Below are positions 25,301 to 40,300 of a stretch of 64,000 nt of DNA, piece after piece. The position numbers were made by a program, and so were the translations under genes. The notes under the pieces were generated by a model. That model had not been told where the DNA came from. It ran no database searches and saw only the letters and a list, made by a program, of their open reading frames with translations. The stretch comes from Limnoperna fortunei (lineage: Eukaryota; Mollusca; Bivalvia; Mytilida; Modiolidae): assembly GCA_944474755.1 (NCBI GenBank), contig OX104114.1, positions 23,087,220 through 23,151,219 of the forward strand. The letters are read 5' to 3'. The first letter of the stretch is position 1, and each line of letters starts with the position of its first letter.

Positions 25301-28300
25301 GACTGATGTGAATAATAAATGATAGTTTGTTAGAAAAATGCCTTCTTTATTCAATACTGATCAGATTCCAACTTAGTTTAGAGCTATATAATTTAAAACA
25401 CGAACAACATAAAAAAATTATTCAAGTCATTTTATATTAAGTTTAATAAATACATTTGCGATCTTACGTAAGCGCAATATTAATAATATATTTTGTTTAA
25501 GTTAGAAACTTTTTTTTTACTTTATTTTAAATTGTGTTTTCTCTAAAAAGGAACTGCAACGTAAGATATTAAATAAATATTCATAAAAACATATGTTCTG
25601 CAGTAATTTTAAATTAACAGATGAAGGCTAAGTGCAACAGTTTCAGTATCACTTTACAGCTTATTAAAATGATGATTTAAATATATTCACATAATAAATA
25701 GAAATAAACTATTGAACCTGCATAGCATCTTAACCTAATTATTTTGATATGCATGACGCATTATCGCATTTATAATTAAAGAATAATTTGAGAAATGTGA
25801 TTAAGAACAAGTCAAAAAAAAGTCATAAAATGCAGAGAACACAGAAAGTAAAGTGTGACTGTTGGCTGTGTCCCCTTTACAACCAAACATATACCTGTAA
25901 ATAGAAAGTTAATTAATTAATAACTACTATTAACACGCCTCCATCATTTATAAATTTTAGCGTACATATATAATCGAGAAATAGTATCCTCGCTGGATAA
26001 GTAAATGGATTTTGTTTTATATTTAAATTTTTTTGCATCAGTTCGTGTGTTCATCGGAATAAACCCGTTTGTATATTCTAATTCTATTTATTTTCATTAA
26101 AGTGAAACAACGCAAACGGAAGTTGACTAACGGCGATCTAATATCACAGTTTTACATGCTACAACTCGCGTTAATTTGATTTATAATTAGGTTTGATCAA
26201 TAAAGGGGAATTTGTTTAAGAGTATTTTAAATGATTGAATTTAAAAGAATAGAGGAATTATTCTAAACCGGAATGTAGACAACAATTGACTTCAAGTGTT
26301 CTCTGAGCTATGAATCATGGACGTTGAACACATAGTAATACCGGGTGACAACAGGACTATTGCTGCAACAGAATCAGATGTTAACGTCCCTGGGCAAATA
26401 GACCTTACATCGAATCAACACTGAAACGCCAACACCGCCGAGCAAGGATTTGATGGTGTACTACCGTTCGTGTATGGAATATACAGAACTGGAGAAGGGT
26501 GTGGTTCCGCGATGAGTCAAGTTTTCAGCTTAAAAAGCGAGATGGTCGCATACTAGTGTACAGGCGCCGAAATGAATGCTTTGCTCAAAACTGTGTTGTA
26601 GAAAGAGACAATTTTAGCGGAGGCAGTGTTATGATGTGGGCCGCTATCTCTTGCGCCAGGAAGTGGGATGAACTGCATCGGCGCGTGCGCAAACTACAAC
26701 CGCCGCAAAAATCTGCAATAATTAGAGCAGGCACTTCAGTATGAGTGGCAAAGGATACCGCGTGTTCGAATTCAACGTTTAATTGAATCCATGCCCAGAA
26801 GAGTTAAGGATGTGTTACAAGCAAAGAAGGGCCCAACGAAGCGCTCCAAATACTGCAAGTACTGAAGTACTGCAAGATTCCAGGACGAACACTTGAAGAT
26901 TTTGCGGAAGACTGCATAAGCGCAACAATCTCATACAGTTATCAACTATGAAAGCAGAAACCATGACAGAATCATTACTACCAGAGGAAACAAAAAATTC
27001 CCTCTGCTACCGAGAGTGAATGTCCAGGATTAGACTGGACAGCTACGTCGATAACACAGCTAACGATTTTCACAATAATGGTCTACCTACCACCAAATAT
27101 TTTGTAACTTTTGTGCCCCTATATGTATGATTGTTTTTCTGTATATATAAATAAATATATATATATATATATATTATAGTGCTTTTAAATGCATTTTGAA
27201 CCTGTTTAACAGGCCTGTAACTACAATGTACAGGCATGTACAAGTGATTTGCAATGTTTTGCTAATAAGGAGGATTACACTTAAATTTATAATTATTCTT
27301 ACTTTCTCCTATCATGCACTCAAAACGTTTTCACGCGTTCACATGCTTTTACATATTAAATTTAAAATATCACACACAATGTTTGATGAACTATAAGGAC
27401 AATGTATGATATGACCTATGCATCACCAAAAACGAAGTCACTACTCATCTTTCAAAATCAGTTGTCAAACACATTTTAAATTTTTACATCAGCATATTTG
27501 TTACATGTTTTTGTACACTATTTGCTACAAATTATTTTAAATGTTTTCAGATTGTACTTCACCAAGATTGTCAACACGTTAGTCCTCCGCCTGGAAATAC
27601 TTGTTCTTGTACAGTTCAGGCTTGTGTTGATGACGTCATCAATGATTATCATAGTAAGATTAAATAATTATTCACTTTATTGACATATACGGTATCGACA
27701 ATACTCTATAGTATATCTGTCGCCTGTCATACAAATCTGACCTGTGGGATATACAATACAAACGTAATATATGTTCTATTTCTATAGCATATATCTTCGC
27801 ATGGTTATAAAGTCATGGACTTTATACAAATATACAGATATGTGGTATAAACTGATTAAAATTATACCAACCATAACGCAATGTGGGGGTTAATAGACTT
27901 CAGTTACACACACTGTAAATGAAGTCCATAAATGACGAAACGGGGTTTGGAATATTGCTAAAATGCACGGAACCAACTAAAATCTCTTACATCTACGTTC
28001 AATAACCGCTTCAAATGCTTTGTAAATAACCACAAAGAATGATAGATGAACATTAGAACAATAATACAATTTTTATATTTAAATATATTATCAAAAGTCG
28101 GTCATTTCATTGTTATCGCATCGGCAATGTCTAGTTTTACACGGTGTAGTTTTTAAATTTTTTTTAAATTGTTTGAATATTTCTGTTATATATAGACACT
28201 TTTACGTTTACGTCGACTGGATTTTAAATTACCTCAGGTTTTTAAACTACAACATGCTTGATTGATTAATTTATGGTTCTGATTTTAAAAAAAAGTCAAG

Positions 28301-31300
28301 GATCCAGCTTGTCATTGTAAGGAATTTAACTTTACTCAACGAGCTGCATTTCTACTCTATTTGAAAACTGTTCAAATGTTCTGCAAATATTGTATCACAA
28401 ATATTCCTGATATAGAAATGGATTGAATTGTCTTTTTACGATATCAATAGCTTGATAACAAATTTGATAAACACAACTCTTTGTTAACAGGATTGTCTAA
28501 GAACTCATTGTTCTGTGCCCTTGTCTTATGCTTTTGTATTTCAGAAAAGCAGTCAAGTGGTCATTTGACATGTCATGGTCACATCTGCAATACGGGTACT
28601 GTAAGTAAATACTTTACAACGTGTTGATTTAAATATAAACATTTTGATACGTCCAGTGCTTTCTTTTGTATTTGTTATAACACATGCTACTGTGAGGTCA
28701 CCACCAAGCAAGGCTTTATAGTCCTGTTATTGCGATGAACTGTTACTGCAATACTGCACCTTAAATAAACATAAAATAGAATACAGTGTATTTGCAGCAG
28801 AGTTCGCTAATTAGCCGATGAAGTACAATGTATATAGGTTTCTGAAGACATCTGTAAATTATTAAGAGAATTCTTAAAATCGTTTAGAGCGGGGCTGACT
28901 CTTTTGAACACGGGCCAAATTGTATGATGATTTATTTAAATCAATTTGTTTTTGTTACATCAATACTGCACCTCAAATAAAAATCAAACATAATATTGCT
29001 GAGTTCGCCACATATCTAACAAAGTTTATAGGTTTCTGAAGACCTCTGCAAATAAAAATGCTTTTAAAATCTGGTGTGGGTCTGACTATTCTAAACACTG
29101 AACAAATTGTATGATGATTAGTGTAAATCAGTTTACGTTCTCTCCAAATAGCTGCAGCTACATTAATAATTTTATAATGTTTAATTAGCAATTTATAGTT
29201 CTGACTTGTGGCAACATACAAATACAATAAATTAAAGTTAGACCTTCCAGGTATATGATCGCACGTGCTGCCTAGCGCAACATATTGCACCCGAGAAATT
29301 TTAAGAACTTGTTATATCATTTTATCGTGTTTTAGTTAACAAGAAATAAGTCTGATTTTATGCTGAATACTAACATATAAACAAGCACAGGACGAATTAC
29401 AAACCTGTATATTCAATAAAAATAGCAAGCAAACCGACTAACCAAAAGCAGCGGAAAGTCATGAACGATTACCAAACCAGATTTAGACAAAAAATGTACA
29501 ACACGAAATAAAAACCAACAGGAAGTAACCAGAAACCAATAATGGACGAGTAAGCAGTGACTGCCTATAATTCGACACTAATCGAATTATTCATTGTCAT
29601 GTCTGGGAAAACCTCCAATGGTGCAGACTACCTATGACTCACTAAAAATAGATTAATAAGGTCATGATGACGAACTTAAAAAATTTAAAGTGAAAACATC
29701 AATCTATTTAAAAGAAACACTTGTTTTAGTCGCCTAGTAGTCAACATCAGTGACGGGTCTAGAAAATCGGAATACGGAAGGTAGGATACGCAAAGCGCAT
29801 ACGTTTAGAAATTTACCCATTTCTAATGGTTTTGTTTCAGGTGTGTTTGTTAGCTGTTGCCGCTTCGCCTACCCCACATTGCGGCTCCAAGGCTTTTGTA
29901 AGTAGAAACACAACAAAGGAGGTATAGGTAGGGTGCCGATATAAAATATATTATGCAAATAAGTATCTACAACGTCAGTATTTCATTAAATATCGTGGTA
30001 ATGCCTCAGATGGAAGGATTACAACAACTTGCTTACTTAAGTTTCTGTTACCAGACACGAAAATCATGTAACCCTCTTCCAAAAATAAAATATTATCAGT
30101 GTCACTTTACTTAATAACAATTTTGATGGGTTTTTGTTTTATTTGGTTTTTAAAGTTAAAAAAAACTTCGTATCAGTGTTGAAGCTTATTTGTATATTTT
30201 TATTTGTTTGTATTTATGTTAAAAAATAATCAAATGTTTTTATTTACATTTCCTTTATAAACTTTTTTACCAAAATGTTTACTTGTAGCACACATCGTGT
30301 ACGGCATCGTCCCACACAAACCCAAACACTGTATGCTACTGTGATACACAGACATGTATAGACAATTTCTTAGTGGGTAGGTTTAGTATAGCTTTATCGA
30401 ACGTATAATTAATAGAGGGTGAGTAAAATAAATAAATCTTTAATAATACATATGTTTATTGATAATGTCTGTTATTAAAAAGTAAACACTTTTACTGCAG
30501 TTGGTGTTTATAGGTTTACAATATACTTACAGACCGGATCAATTTAAATTAAATATGTGCACGAACTAAGTGCATTGTGGTTAATGATATAAAAGTCATA
30601 TCGGTTAATCTGTATCACATTAACATATAACCGTTTAATAAGGTTTGATTTCACCTTTGTTGTTAGTAATAGCCATTTGTATTTCTGTCTAAGTTAAAAA
30701 AATTCCTCTTTACAAATCGATATTTTCTTACCCGGAATGGAATCCAGTTTCTTTTATTTTATATTAAAATGTTTCTACGATAAATAGCGGCCAGATAATT
30801 TAGTAATATAATTATCCGCTGTTCCTTACCACCTTAAGACACGAAAAAGACAATGTGTCAACAGACAATTTTGGTTGTTGTGCGTTTAAATATTTTCATT
30901 ATGCAATGTTTAATTTTTTTAGGCGGCACTACACATGTTACAGACGACTATGTGAAATGCGGGGACAAATCATGTAATATAAATATTGGTCTGGTAAGAA
31001 AAAAAAGAATATAATACAACATTTTATAATTTAAAAACTCATGCACTTATTGCTTACAAGCAAAACATATGCAATTTGTTTTTAAGTTTTATGCCGCCAA
31101 GTTTTATTAGCAAAACAAAGCCTTACATTTCCAATACAAGTAAATGTAACAAAAAAATGTCTTCATTACATTTGAAACTGTAAATGGTACATCAATTGAA
31201 CCCGCGTTTCTACGTTCTATTTAAACCTTGCACATGCCCATAATGTATGGTTCTAGGAGAAGTAGATTTTTCAGGTAGTTGAAAGTTTTCAAGTTGCATT

Positions 31301-34300
31301 TTATATTTAACTGATATAATTTAGCTTTCTATTCCAGATGTGTATTCTTGAAAATACAGGCCATACGTACAATTATAATCATGGGGATGTTTTGTCGACT
31401 GTAAGCCAAACGTGTTCGTCATCGGTAAGTTATCCATAAAAACTCTGTATGTTACTCAAATAAAAGGAAAAATCATATACTTGTTTAATAAATAATTTTC
31501 AGTGTCGTTCAATCACAAAAATTGAAATGCCATCTACACCTTGGGAATAGAAAATCACGGAAGTAAAAATGTAATAAGGTCTTCAGACGTTTGTATGACA
31601 CATTTCATAAACTTGTGAAGCAAAACCTCTAAATTCTAACTGTACTATTAGATAGCGTAGATTGAAACAAGGTCAGTGACCCTTCGTCAATTTTATCATC
31701 AGCTATTAAATAGTTAGTAAACAATAATTCATTGCTTTCTTGTAAAGATTTTGGATTAAGGTATTGGTTTAAATATTTGAATGTTAAGTGCTCTCAATGG
31801 TAGGTATATTCTAAACCTAAATACGTTAGGCTTCGAGAGTAATTTAAATATATGAAACTCAAAGTTGAAATGCAAGTGTAATGCATACAATTAACTATCC
31901 CATACTTACTAATACTCTATCAATATTTTGAATATTTAATAGAGATGATCATAGGTTCAGATCATCGATCTTGCAAAGGTTGTGCTTAGATGTACATGTA
32001 ATTTGTTTCAAATATGCAAATACACGATAGCATAATTTGCACAAACTGACTATGTATTAGCGAGGAAAGAGGTATCACTTAAGTGCAGTTAGTGATGAAT
32101 TATAGTCCATTTTTACCACAAATTTTAGTCATAAATTCAAACTCATTTGGGATTATATGCCAATTTTCATATTACACTCTGAAACAAACCATCGACCTTT
32201 AAAGACTATGGGCCTCAGTTTATCGGGCAGATACGGAGATTTCGGGTTGTTATGGGGATATATATATATTTTCAAGTTGTTTTATCTAATCTTTTATATT
32301 TACTTTTTACCTTTTGGACGATGTCATTGCTGACGAACTTGTAGTCTATGGGGATTACAAGCACAATAGTCATCATTGATATGCAATAAAGTGTATCGAG
32401 TGCTTTGTAGCAATATTCAGCCAAATATTGAAATGTATGAACATTAATTGTTATAAACGTCATGGAAATGTGTGCTTACTTTTACTTGGGGTTTTTATTA
32501 CTTTTTAACTGGCTTAAAGCGTTACCTCCAAGACAATAAATGTCGACATATGCTTCTACGAGATTTATTACATTAACATTAGTATAGGTGAAAAACACGT
32601 GATCGTTTTCATCTTTGTCCTGGTATCATTCCGACAAACCATGATTAACCCTAGACGCAGTCCAGATGAATTATATAAAAAAAAATATAGCAATGTCAAG
32701 CATTATATTTATCTTATCGTGTATACTAGTGAACAAAAGTAAAACAAAAACCTGTATATTTTTATTTGTAAATTTATTTTAATATACTTTTTAAAAAGCT
32801 ATTTACCTGTCCCACAAAATTAAGGCGATTATTGATTTTTATTGAGTTCACTTTTGCTTTTTCTGTCATTCAACTTTGCCGCAGTTGATATTTAAACTTC
32901 TACGTCGATATCTTTGCGACTCAGTTATAGCATATTAGAACTTTAGGTTGTAAACGCTTGACATTTTATCGTGTTATAGACATTTTCAAATGACTCGTTC
33001 AAATAAATATCGACATAAAGGAACATTTCATAAAGAATATAGATTCATGCTACATCGCAACCTACCAGTTGCGTCAATGAGTAAAATTTTTCTCAGATCT
33101 TGCCAGATAAAATTTTGGTAATTTTTTAAACAATTTAGTATTTTTACATTCACTGCATTAGAAAGTGCATGTAAAAGTGGGTGCGTCTCACTGTTCTAAC
33201 TAGCAAAAAAAGGAATTGGTCTCGGATATATATGGCATATATTTTTTAATGTTAAATGAAAGTTTATTAATTTCCTAGCACAGATAAATGCTGCTCGATG
33301 TTCAAAAGGTATGCAAATCACAGAAATGTTAGTACTTTCGACTATAGCCCAAACATTTACTACCGTTCTACCTTTAATATTATAAGATCATAATGTCATT
33401 GTATGTGAAACTATTTGTACATGAAACAACTGCTCTGGATATAAAGATTCCCGCAAGAGGCCTTTTATTAATGTATGTAAGTAAACAGAAAATATAAGAT
33501 TTTGGGTCTCATTAAGAGTTGCAAGGTTAGTACTTGACTCAAAAGAATATTATCTTTATTTTAGCACATTAGATTGTGTTCATCGACTCCTGAGCTTTCA
33601 CACTCGTGTGGATGTGTTAACCAAGTATGTGTGGATAGATACGCACCGCGTAAGTGTTTAATTTTATCTTATTTATTAATACAAAATAAGATGTTTTCTT
33701 TATGACTTCCTTATTTAAAGCGTTATGGTTGAAATTCGATTTACACATAAAATATTGCGATAGTTTTATTAATTATATTTCTGGAAGTTTAAGTTTAGAC
33801 ATCTACGTTTATACGTTTTTGGTATACACACATAATCAGTTAATACATAATTGAATAGTAAATAGAACGCTTGTATATACTTTATACTTCTCATTGTTTA
33901 TTTTGACACAGATACATTACCGACAACGACAATGAAACCAACAATACATGGCGTTCACGCAACAACACATGTCGTTCACGCAACAACACATGTCGTTCAC
34001 GCTACAGGTAAAACTACAGACGACATATTTGTATTTCAAAATACGACTAGCTTGCACAAAATCTTAAGCAATGTTATCTGTTGCCAGTATGTTGTTTCTA
34101 TAATTATTTAAATTGTATACATGTATTGTTTATGTTAATAAGACCTCCCTATATATTTATTGCCTACTGTCTTATTTACAAATGACACATTGAATACATT
34201 TTTGCGAAAAATAAACACAATATTTTTGTTATTTTAGTTATTACTGCAACTCATTTGTTTATAAAATATTTGTTAGACAAATTAAATAAAACGTGGAAGT

Positions 34301-37300
34301 AATAGGGATACTTATATAATTGCACGATTATAGGTTTTGTAGTAAATGCAACCTGTCATTACAGTCTGTTACACTTACATTATTACCAGCACACGACAAA
34401 TCAGTAGATATAACTTGCCACCACGAACGCAGTAATTTTTGCACTTCTATAAACACACGGCGCTACTTATTCAAAAATTTTCGTAAAACACTATGGGACA
34501 ATACTGGGAGGATTCCAAGTGCTCCACGCATATAGGTGATATGCGCGTCCTATAGGGGATGACTTCTCGTTGGGGGTTTGTCGGGTCATAATACGGAAAG
34601 CCTGCCGAGGACCATAGTGACCAAAAACTACTACTTTGTAGATGTCGATAAGAGTAAACTAGTTGTTGTCGCTACAAGAGGTTTTATTTTCCGGTGTCTA
34701 TACTTCACTATGCTACCCTATACTTTATACTCCCCATCGGCAGTCAAATTTACTACATGTCATTCCCTTCAATTTCCAAAATTGAGATATCGTTTATTAA
34801 CATGTTTTCGTTCTGAAATGCCTCTTCGCTAGACGTAGAGGAAACATGGCATCTATCGATCGTTAATTTCTTCGAATGAAACAACATATTATTTGGATTA
34901 AATGTTAGATAAATATTTTACGAAATATGTTATAATACTTCTTTAAAAGCGACTGTTGTGGAAGAATTAATTGAGTGGGTGATGCATTTCGCTATATAAG
35001 AATACCAATAATATTTGATTAATATTCAGATACAGCTGATTATTACAAGTTGTTCTGGCGTCTTTTAAAAAAAATATTACACTATGTGCAACACTATGTT
35101 TTACATATACACTAGCAGTTTTTGAGTTCATCGTATAGCTGGCGGTTAATGTTTATGACTATAAGTTTATTGACCTTAATTCGGCAACACTTACTTAGTA
35201 TGTCTGTTATTTTTCAGTATGCAATGAAGTTCATAACAGAAATGAGTGCGAGTCTTTAGAGAATAGACAAAGTGTGTGCGAATTAGTCAATCAAGGACTC
35301 CACCACTTTCCAAATTCTTTTACAAGATGTGCTGAATATTGTAGCCTGTGTCATCGTAAGTAATGTCTCATTACTGACTATTGTATATAGTTGAATTATG
35401 TATATTTATACTTTACTATGGAAACCAGTAATAATAAAATTAGATATTAGGAGCAATAACTGTTTGTTCTCAAAAATGTACGTGGTTAAAAATAACTATC
35501 TGGGAATTTGCACGTTGACAAAATAACTATCTGGGAATTTCCACGTTGACAAAATAACTAGTCATTTGTTCGTTCTTCAGCGCGCCAAATTTGAAAGGGG
35601 GTTTAACTATTCATGTGTCTGACGTGCAAGAACGCTCCGAATTTAAAAGCACTACACAGTCCCTATGAAAATATTCACGTGTTCTTGTTTTTGTTGAGTT
35701 CAGTATAATAAAAGTTATTGCCGTTAATTGACTTAAGGTAATATCCAAAATAAATCTCGAAGAGTTTTTTTCCTTCGCTCCAGCGGACATCAGAAAAAAT
35801 AACCCTTTCTTGATAAAATAATTATGGATATTAGCTTCGTCAAAGTCAGTAATTGTAATGTAAAACTACCTTGTGTTAAGTCGGTCGTTTTAGCAATTTA
35901 GCAATTATGGTGCTTAAACAAATGCATCATCGGCAATCTTTTATCGACAACGTTTTCCAATTATTGCAGACTTGAATTTAACTCATCTGAGACATAACTA
36001 TTCACGAAAAAACACGGGTTACTTTCTGGATACATATTTATTTATATTATTTCCGAAAGTATCTTGACTGTGCAATAAAACACTTGATAGGTCTGGAGAA
36101 CCTTAATATTATTTACTACTTTTGCTTATCGAAGTTTTAGCATGATGTGTGGCGGACTCGTAATTTCATAAAGCTATGGTACAAAACTAGTAGCAGTTGA
36201 TTTTACAATAAAGAATTTGTGTAGTTTCCATTAATGTTATGTACTTTGAAATTGTTGCATGCACAATTGTTATATTCATGGAGTGATAAGATGGCTTCTT
36301 TACGTGAAACATTTTTAAAAAGATTGAGTTATGTGGTGACGTCTTTTGTTCTAATTCGTCTGATGTATTTTGTGCATCCGCATTTTACCAAAACACTTTA
36401 CAGAGAGTAGGATAAAACAACGATGCCACACAATATTAAACGGAAAAATGACTGGACCGAAATTGGGCATGTTCCCAGTGCTCGACAACTGACCAACCAA
36501 GCGAGTCCATAGGTGGTGTATAAGGGAGTTGGATGTTGTTAGGTTTTAAATCCGTCCGAATTAATCCATTGTAAATTTGGAAATGCGTAGACTCAGTGTT
36601 GATACAGAAGTTAAAATGTTTAGTCTCTGCCCAATAACATACTTTTGTTGAGAATCAAACTGTTTTCTCCGTTGTTCAATTAATTTTTCCCGTTAGTTCA
36701 TAGTTTGTAAACTTGTTTTGGGTCTTCATATATATGATTCATATAACTTGCTGACGTTATGCAGACATTTAATCAATCATTTTATTAATGAAGATGTGAC
36801 GACAACTGAACGTACTTTAAGTAAGTATTTAATAGTATTCTTAATTCTTAGTATATACTGATAAGCAGTGATAAAAAGCTATTTTTCTTCGAATTTGCGT
36901 AACATTAGGAAAATAGTTCGCAATTTTACATAAGGAGAGCAAACTAAAAAATCAATGATGATATTTTAATTGCATACGACTTTAAAAAAACAACATAAAA
37001 GAATTTATGAGTTACTTGAAACAACCTAAGAGTTCTTAAAGCAATTGATTTCGCTGGTTTCTTAACAGTTCATCTTTTTCTGAGTAGAAAATCCCTCTAT
37101 GCAATTATATTATAGATAAATGTCATATAATTTCCAGTCTGCGAAAAGAAACAAAATGCATTTTTTAGTTCACTTTAAACAAACAAAACGACTCCATCAT
37201 GTCAAATTTAATTGCCATCCGAGTTTTATTTGACATTGGTGATAGTAAGTTTATTTTTGATAGAAGTAATGAACAAAAAGTTTTGAATGAACAATTACGT

Positions 37301-40300
37301 TCAGAAACACCAATACAAAACCGTTGAACAAAACAGCACACAAACAAATTCTAGTTCATACACACTAAATAAAGAGTGAGCTATTCCTTCCTATTAGGTA
37401 AAGTAAAGCAAAATACTTTGGGACAGAATTACGCAAGGGGCACGCTATAGATGCCGCAGAACTATTTTTCATTTTGTTCTTACCCAACTAGTTAAAAAGT
37501 AATTGATAGTCTGCTTTAGGGACACGTTCATGATTGCATTTTTCATTTTAGCAACTATAAAAACCTATCCAACTTGCGTCGATACAACCTGTGACAAGTA
37601 TAAGGTCAGTGTAACTATTTTTTTTTAATTTGACAGAAATAAAAGTGCTTGATAGTTGTCCTCAATGAGTTGCTTTTCAATGACTGGGATATTGACATGT
37701 TGTTTTATTGGATTCGGGTTACTCTCTTTCTGTGTTTTATGTTTTTGATTTTTTATTGTGTTTGTCTATATCCGGATTTGTAACTGTCTTTTGGTTCTTG
37801 GCTCTTGTTGCTCGGTCAGTTTTCTTTGCTACTTTCTTGTAATTATTAATTGCAAGGTTTCGTAAACCCAAACAGGAATTCTATGCAACAACATAAAGAT
37901 ATGCCAATACCATATACATCGTCCATAATCACGTCAAGTGAAGGAATTTTGTTAAAATAAATAAAGATGATAAAATCATGTCTCATCACCATGTATGCAA
38001 CAGTAACACGTAATAATAATTTAGGGTTATTGCATGAATATTGGAATTGTTTGTCCCAAGCAAGATAAGCTTGCGAGTGCAATATAGCATCTTGCAAGGG
38101 ACAATATTTCCTAATATCCATGCAATAACCCTTTCTTATATTTTAAATTCAATATTATGAAAAGAAATAACAAAAACAATATTTAATCATTGGTAAAACA
38201 ATATTTGCAATTCACAATTATTAGTGGCGTCACTTGTTTGCGGAAGAATTCATGTTTACAGTTAGCGTCCTCAATACATACAATTTTGACGTCAACAATC
38301 AGCCAGGTGCTAATATACCAAGTTAGGTTATACGAAATAGACAATGTTGCTCAGGTATTGAGTATTTTAAAATATTACTATATAATAAAACATAGATATT
38401 TTAATAAATGAAGTTCTTATTTTTCAATTTAGCATTATCAATAAATTTGTAATTTTTTTTGTCTTTTTAGCCTCATTGTCATTTTTATATGTTTAATGAA
38501 TACGTGAAAGGGACGTGTATGCCATTTAAGGTGAGCATTTTTCTTTCTTTCATGAACCGTTTATTAACAATCGTAAGAAATTGGTAAAAATAATCAGACC
38601 ATGTAACATTCATCCAAACAAATAATGATGTTGTAGAAATGATGTCGTATTAATGCAAACAAAATGTATTTTCGTCATATATAACGCGATATTCTTAATA
38701 AAATACATGTTTACCTCAACTACCATACCGTTATACAGTAAGCACATAAAACTGCGTATTTTTTTCTGTATCAGATTGGCGAAGAATGCCGTGATTATAC
38801 TATGCTTCGGGAAACCGGTTGCACCTGCGAAACGACTGAATGTGCTATTAATATTGGTAAGTTTTGTTTGGTCTTTTTCATTTACTATAACACTTCAATT
38901 AAAATTTGGTATACAGTGTTTATTTCTTTCCATATTTCCATATTTTGCGAAACATTCGAGCAAGAACATTTATATTTATAATTTAAGATTGAAATAGTTT
39001 ATAATGGTGTAGTTAAAATCGGCATTTAACATTTATAAATCTCACGCACTTTATTTTCTTGTATATTATTTAATTATACTCTCGATTTTAGTTTAATATT
39101 ATATGCAATGAGGAAAGATAAAAGTGTGATATCAGAGCATTACAGTTTCGTGATAATGGTTAATATTATTCAGTTACTAACCAGGTCGCATATTTATTAC
39201 AGTATCTGAACATCTTCAACACACAGAGATACCAAGCACTACTCCCTTGACAACAGTACAGGGTGCGTGAGACGTTTTATTGTTTTACGAAAACATATTA
39301 CTAGTAAATTAGATATTAAAGATAAATGTGCAGATAGAATTAGGTCTCTTAGAGAAGCATGAAGACGTCTGTATAGTTACTTTTCAGTGCGCAAACAAAA
39401 GCAAAAAGGTTAATATATAACAAAACGCATGTTTTATTGTTGATGGAAAAAAAGATTCTATCAATTTAAATATTGATTTGCCAAGAGTAAGCATTCTCAT
39501 GTTTTCAACAATATATTAATAATTTTATTGATGCAGAGATGTTGCTAGAAAAAACGATAGGTTGTATGTATTTGATTCCGTGACTTTCTGAGCTGTTTCA
39601 CACACGGGGAACGCAATGGTTTCCGTTTTTTTTTAATTTTTGAATGTTGTTGAATGACAGTAATAAATATTTTATTTTAGCAACTCCACAAAACTTGCCA
39701 ACTTGTGCCGGAACAAAATGTGACCATTATAAGGTCAGATTATCTTTTTTAATTAAACAACAACAAGAATTAAAACATGTTTGATATTATTTGTCTTAAA
39801 TGTAATTATTTATTGCAAATTTGCGAGAAACCAAACACACATTACATAAAATGCCAACATAGGGTTGGCATTTTTTGTAATGTGTATTTGGTTTACCGTG
39901 CAGATAGGCTACACGGTAAAATTATAACGTCGAGTTTTAAAATATTAAATAACAGTAATGAAGACAGACACGTAATCATGTATGAAACGAGTAAAATGCA
40001 ATGATTAACAATAGATATTTTAAAGTTAGATATTAAAAAAACATTTTTAATTAATTTGTAGTTATTGGTATGTTTTAGCCACATTGTCATCTTTACGAGT
40101 TTAGTGGAATCGTAGAAGGCAAATGTATGCCATTTAAGGTGAGCGATAATCGTACTTGTTCATTGTACCATCCATATGAAGTATGTTAGAAATTTATATA
40201 ATTAAGTATGATCATACCAAGTAAAATTTATCCAAAGATATAATGAAGTATTAAATGATTTGTGCAAATAATGTGGCAATATACACTTTTTGAAACAATT

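Noticed and set aside
28973..29290. 105-codon open frame on the - strand
   Set aside because: Overlaps a diverged tandem duplication and lies within a gene B intron; no motif or start context.
38653..38997. 114-codon open frame on the + strand
   Set aside because: It runs through an intron and the module 4 part iii exon in the wrong frame; the exon frame with Cys pattern and splice sites is preferred.
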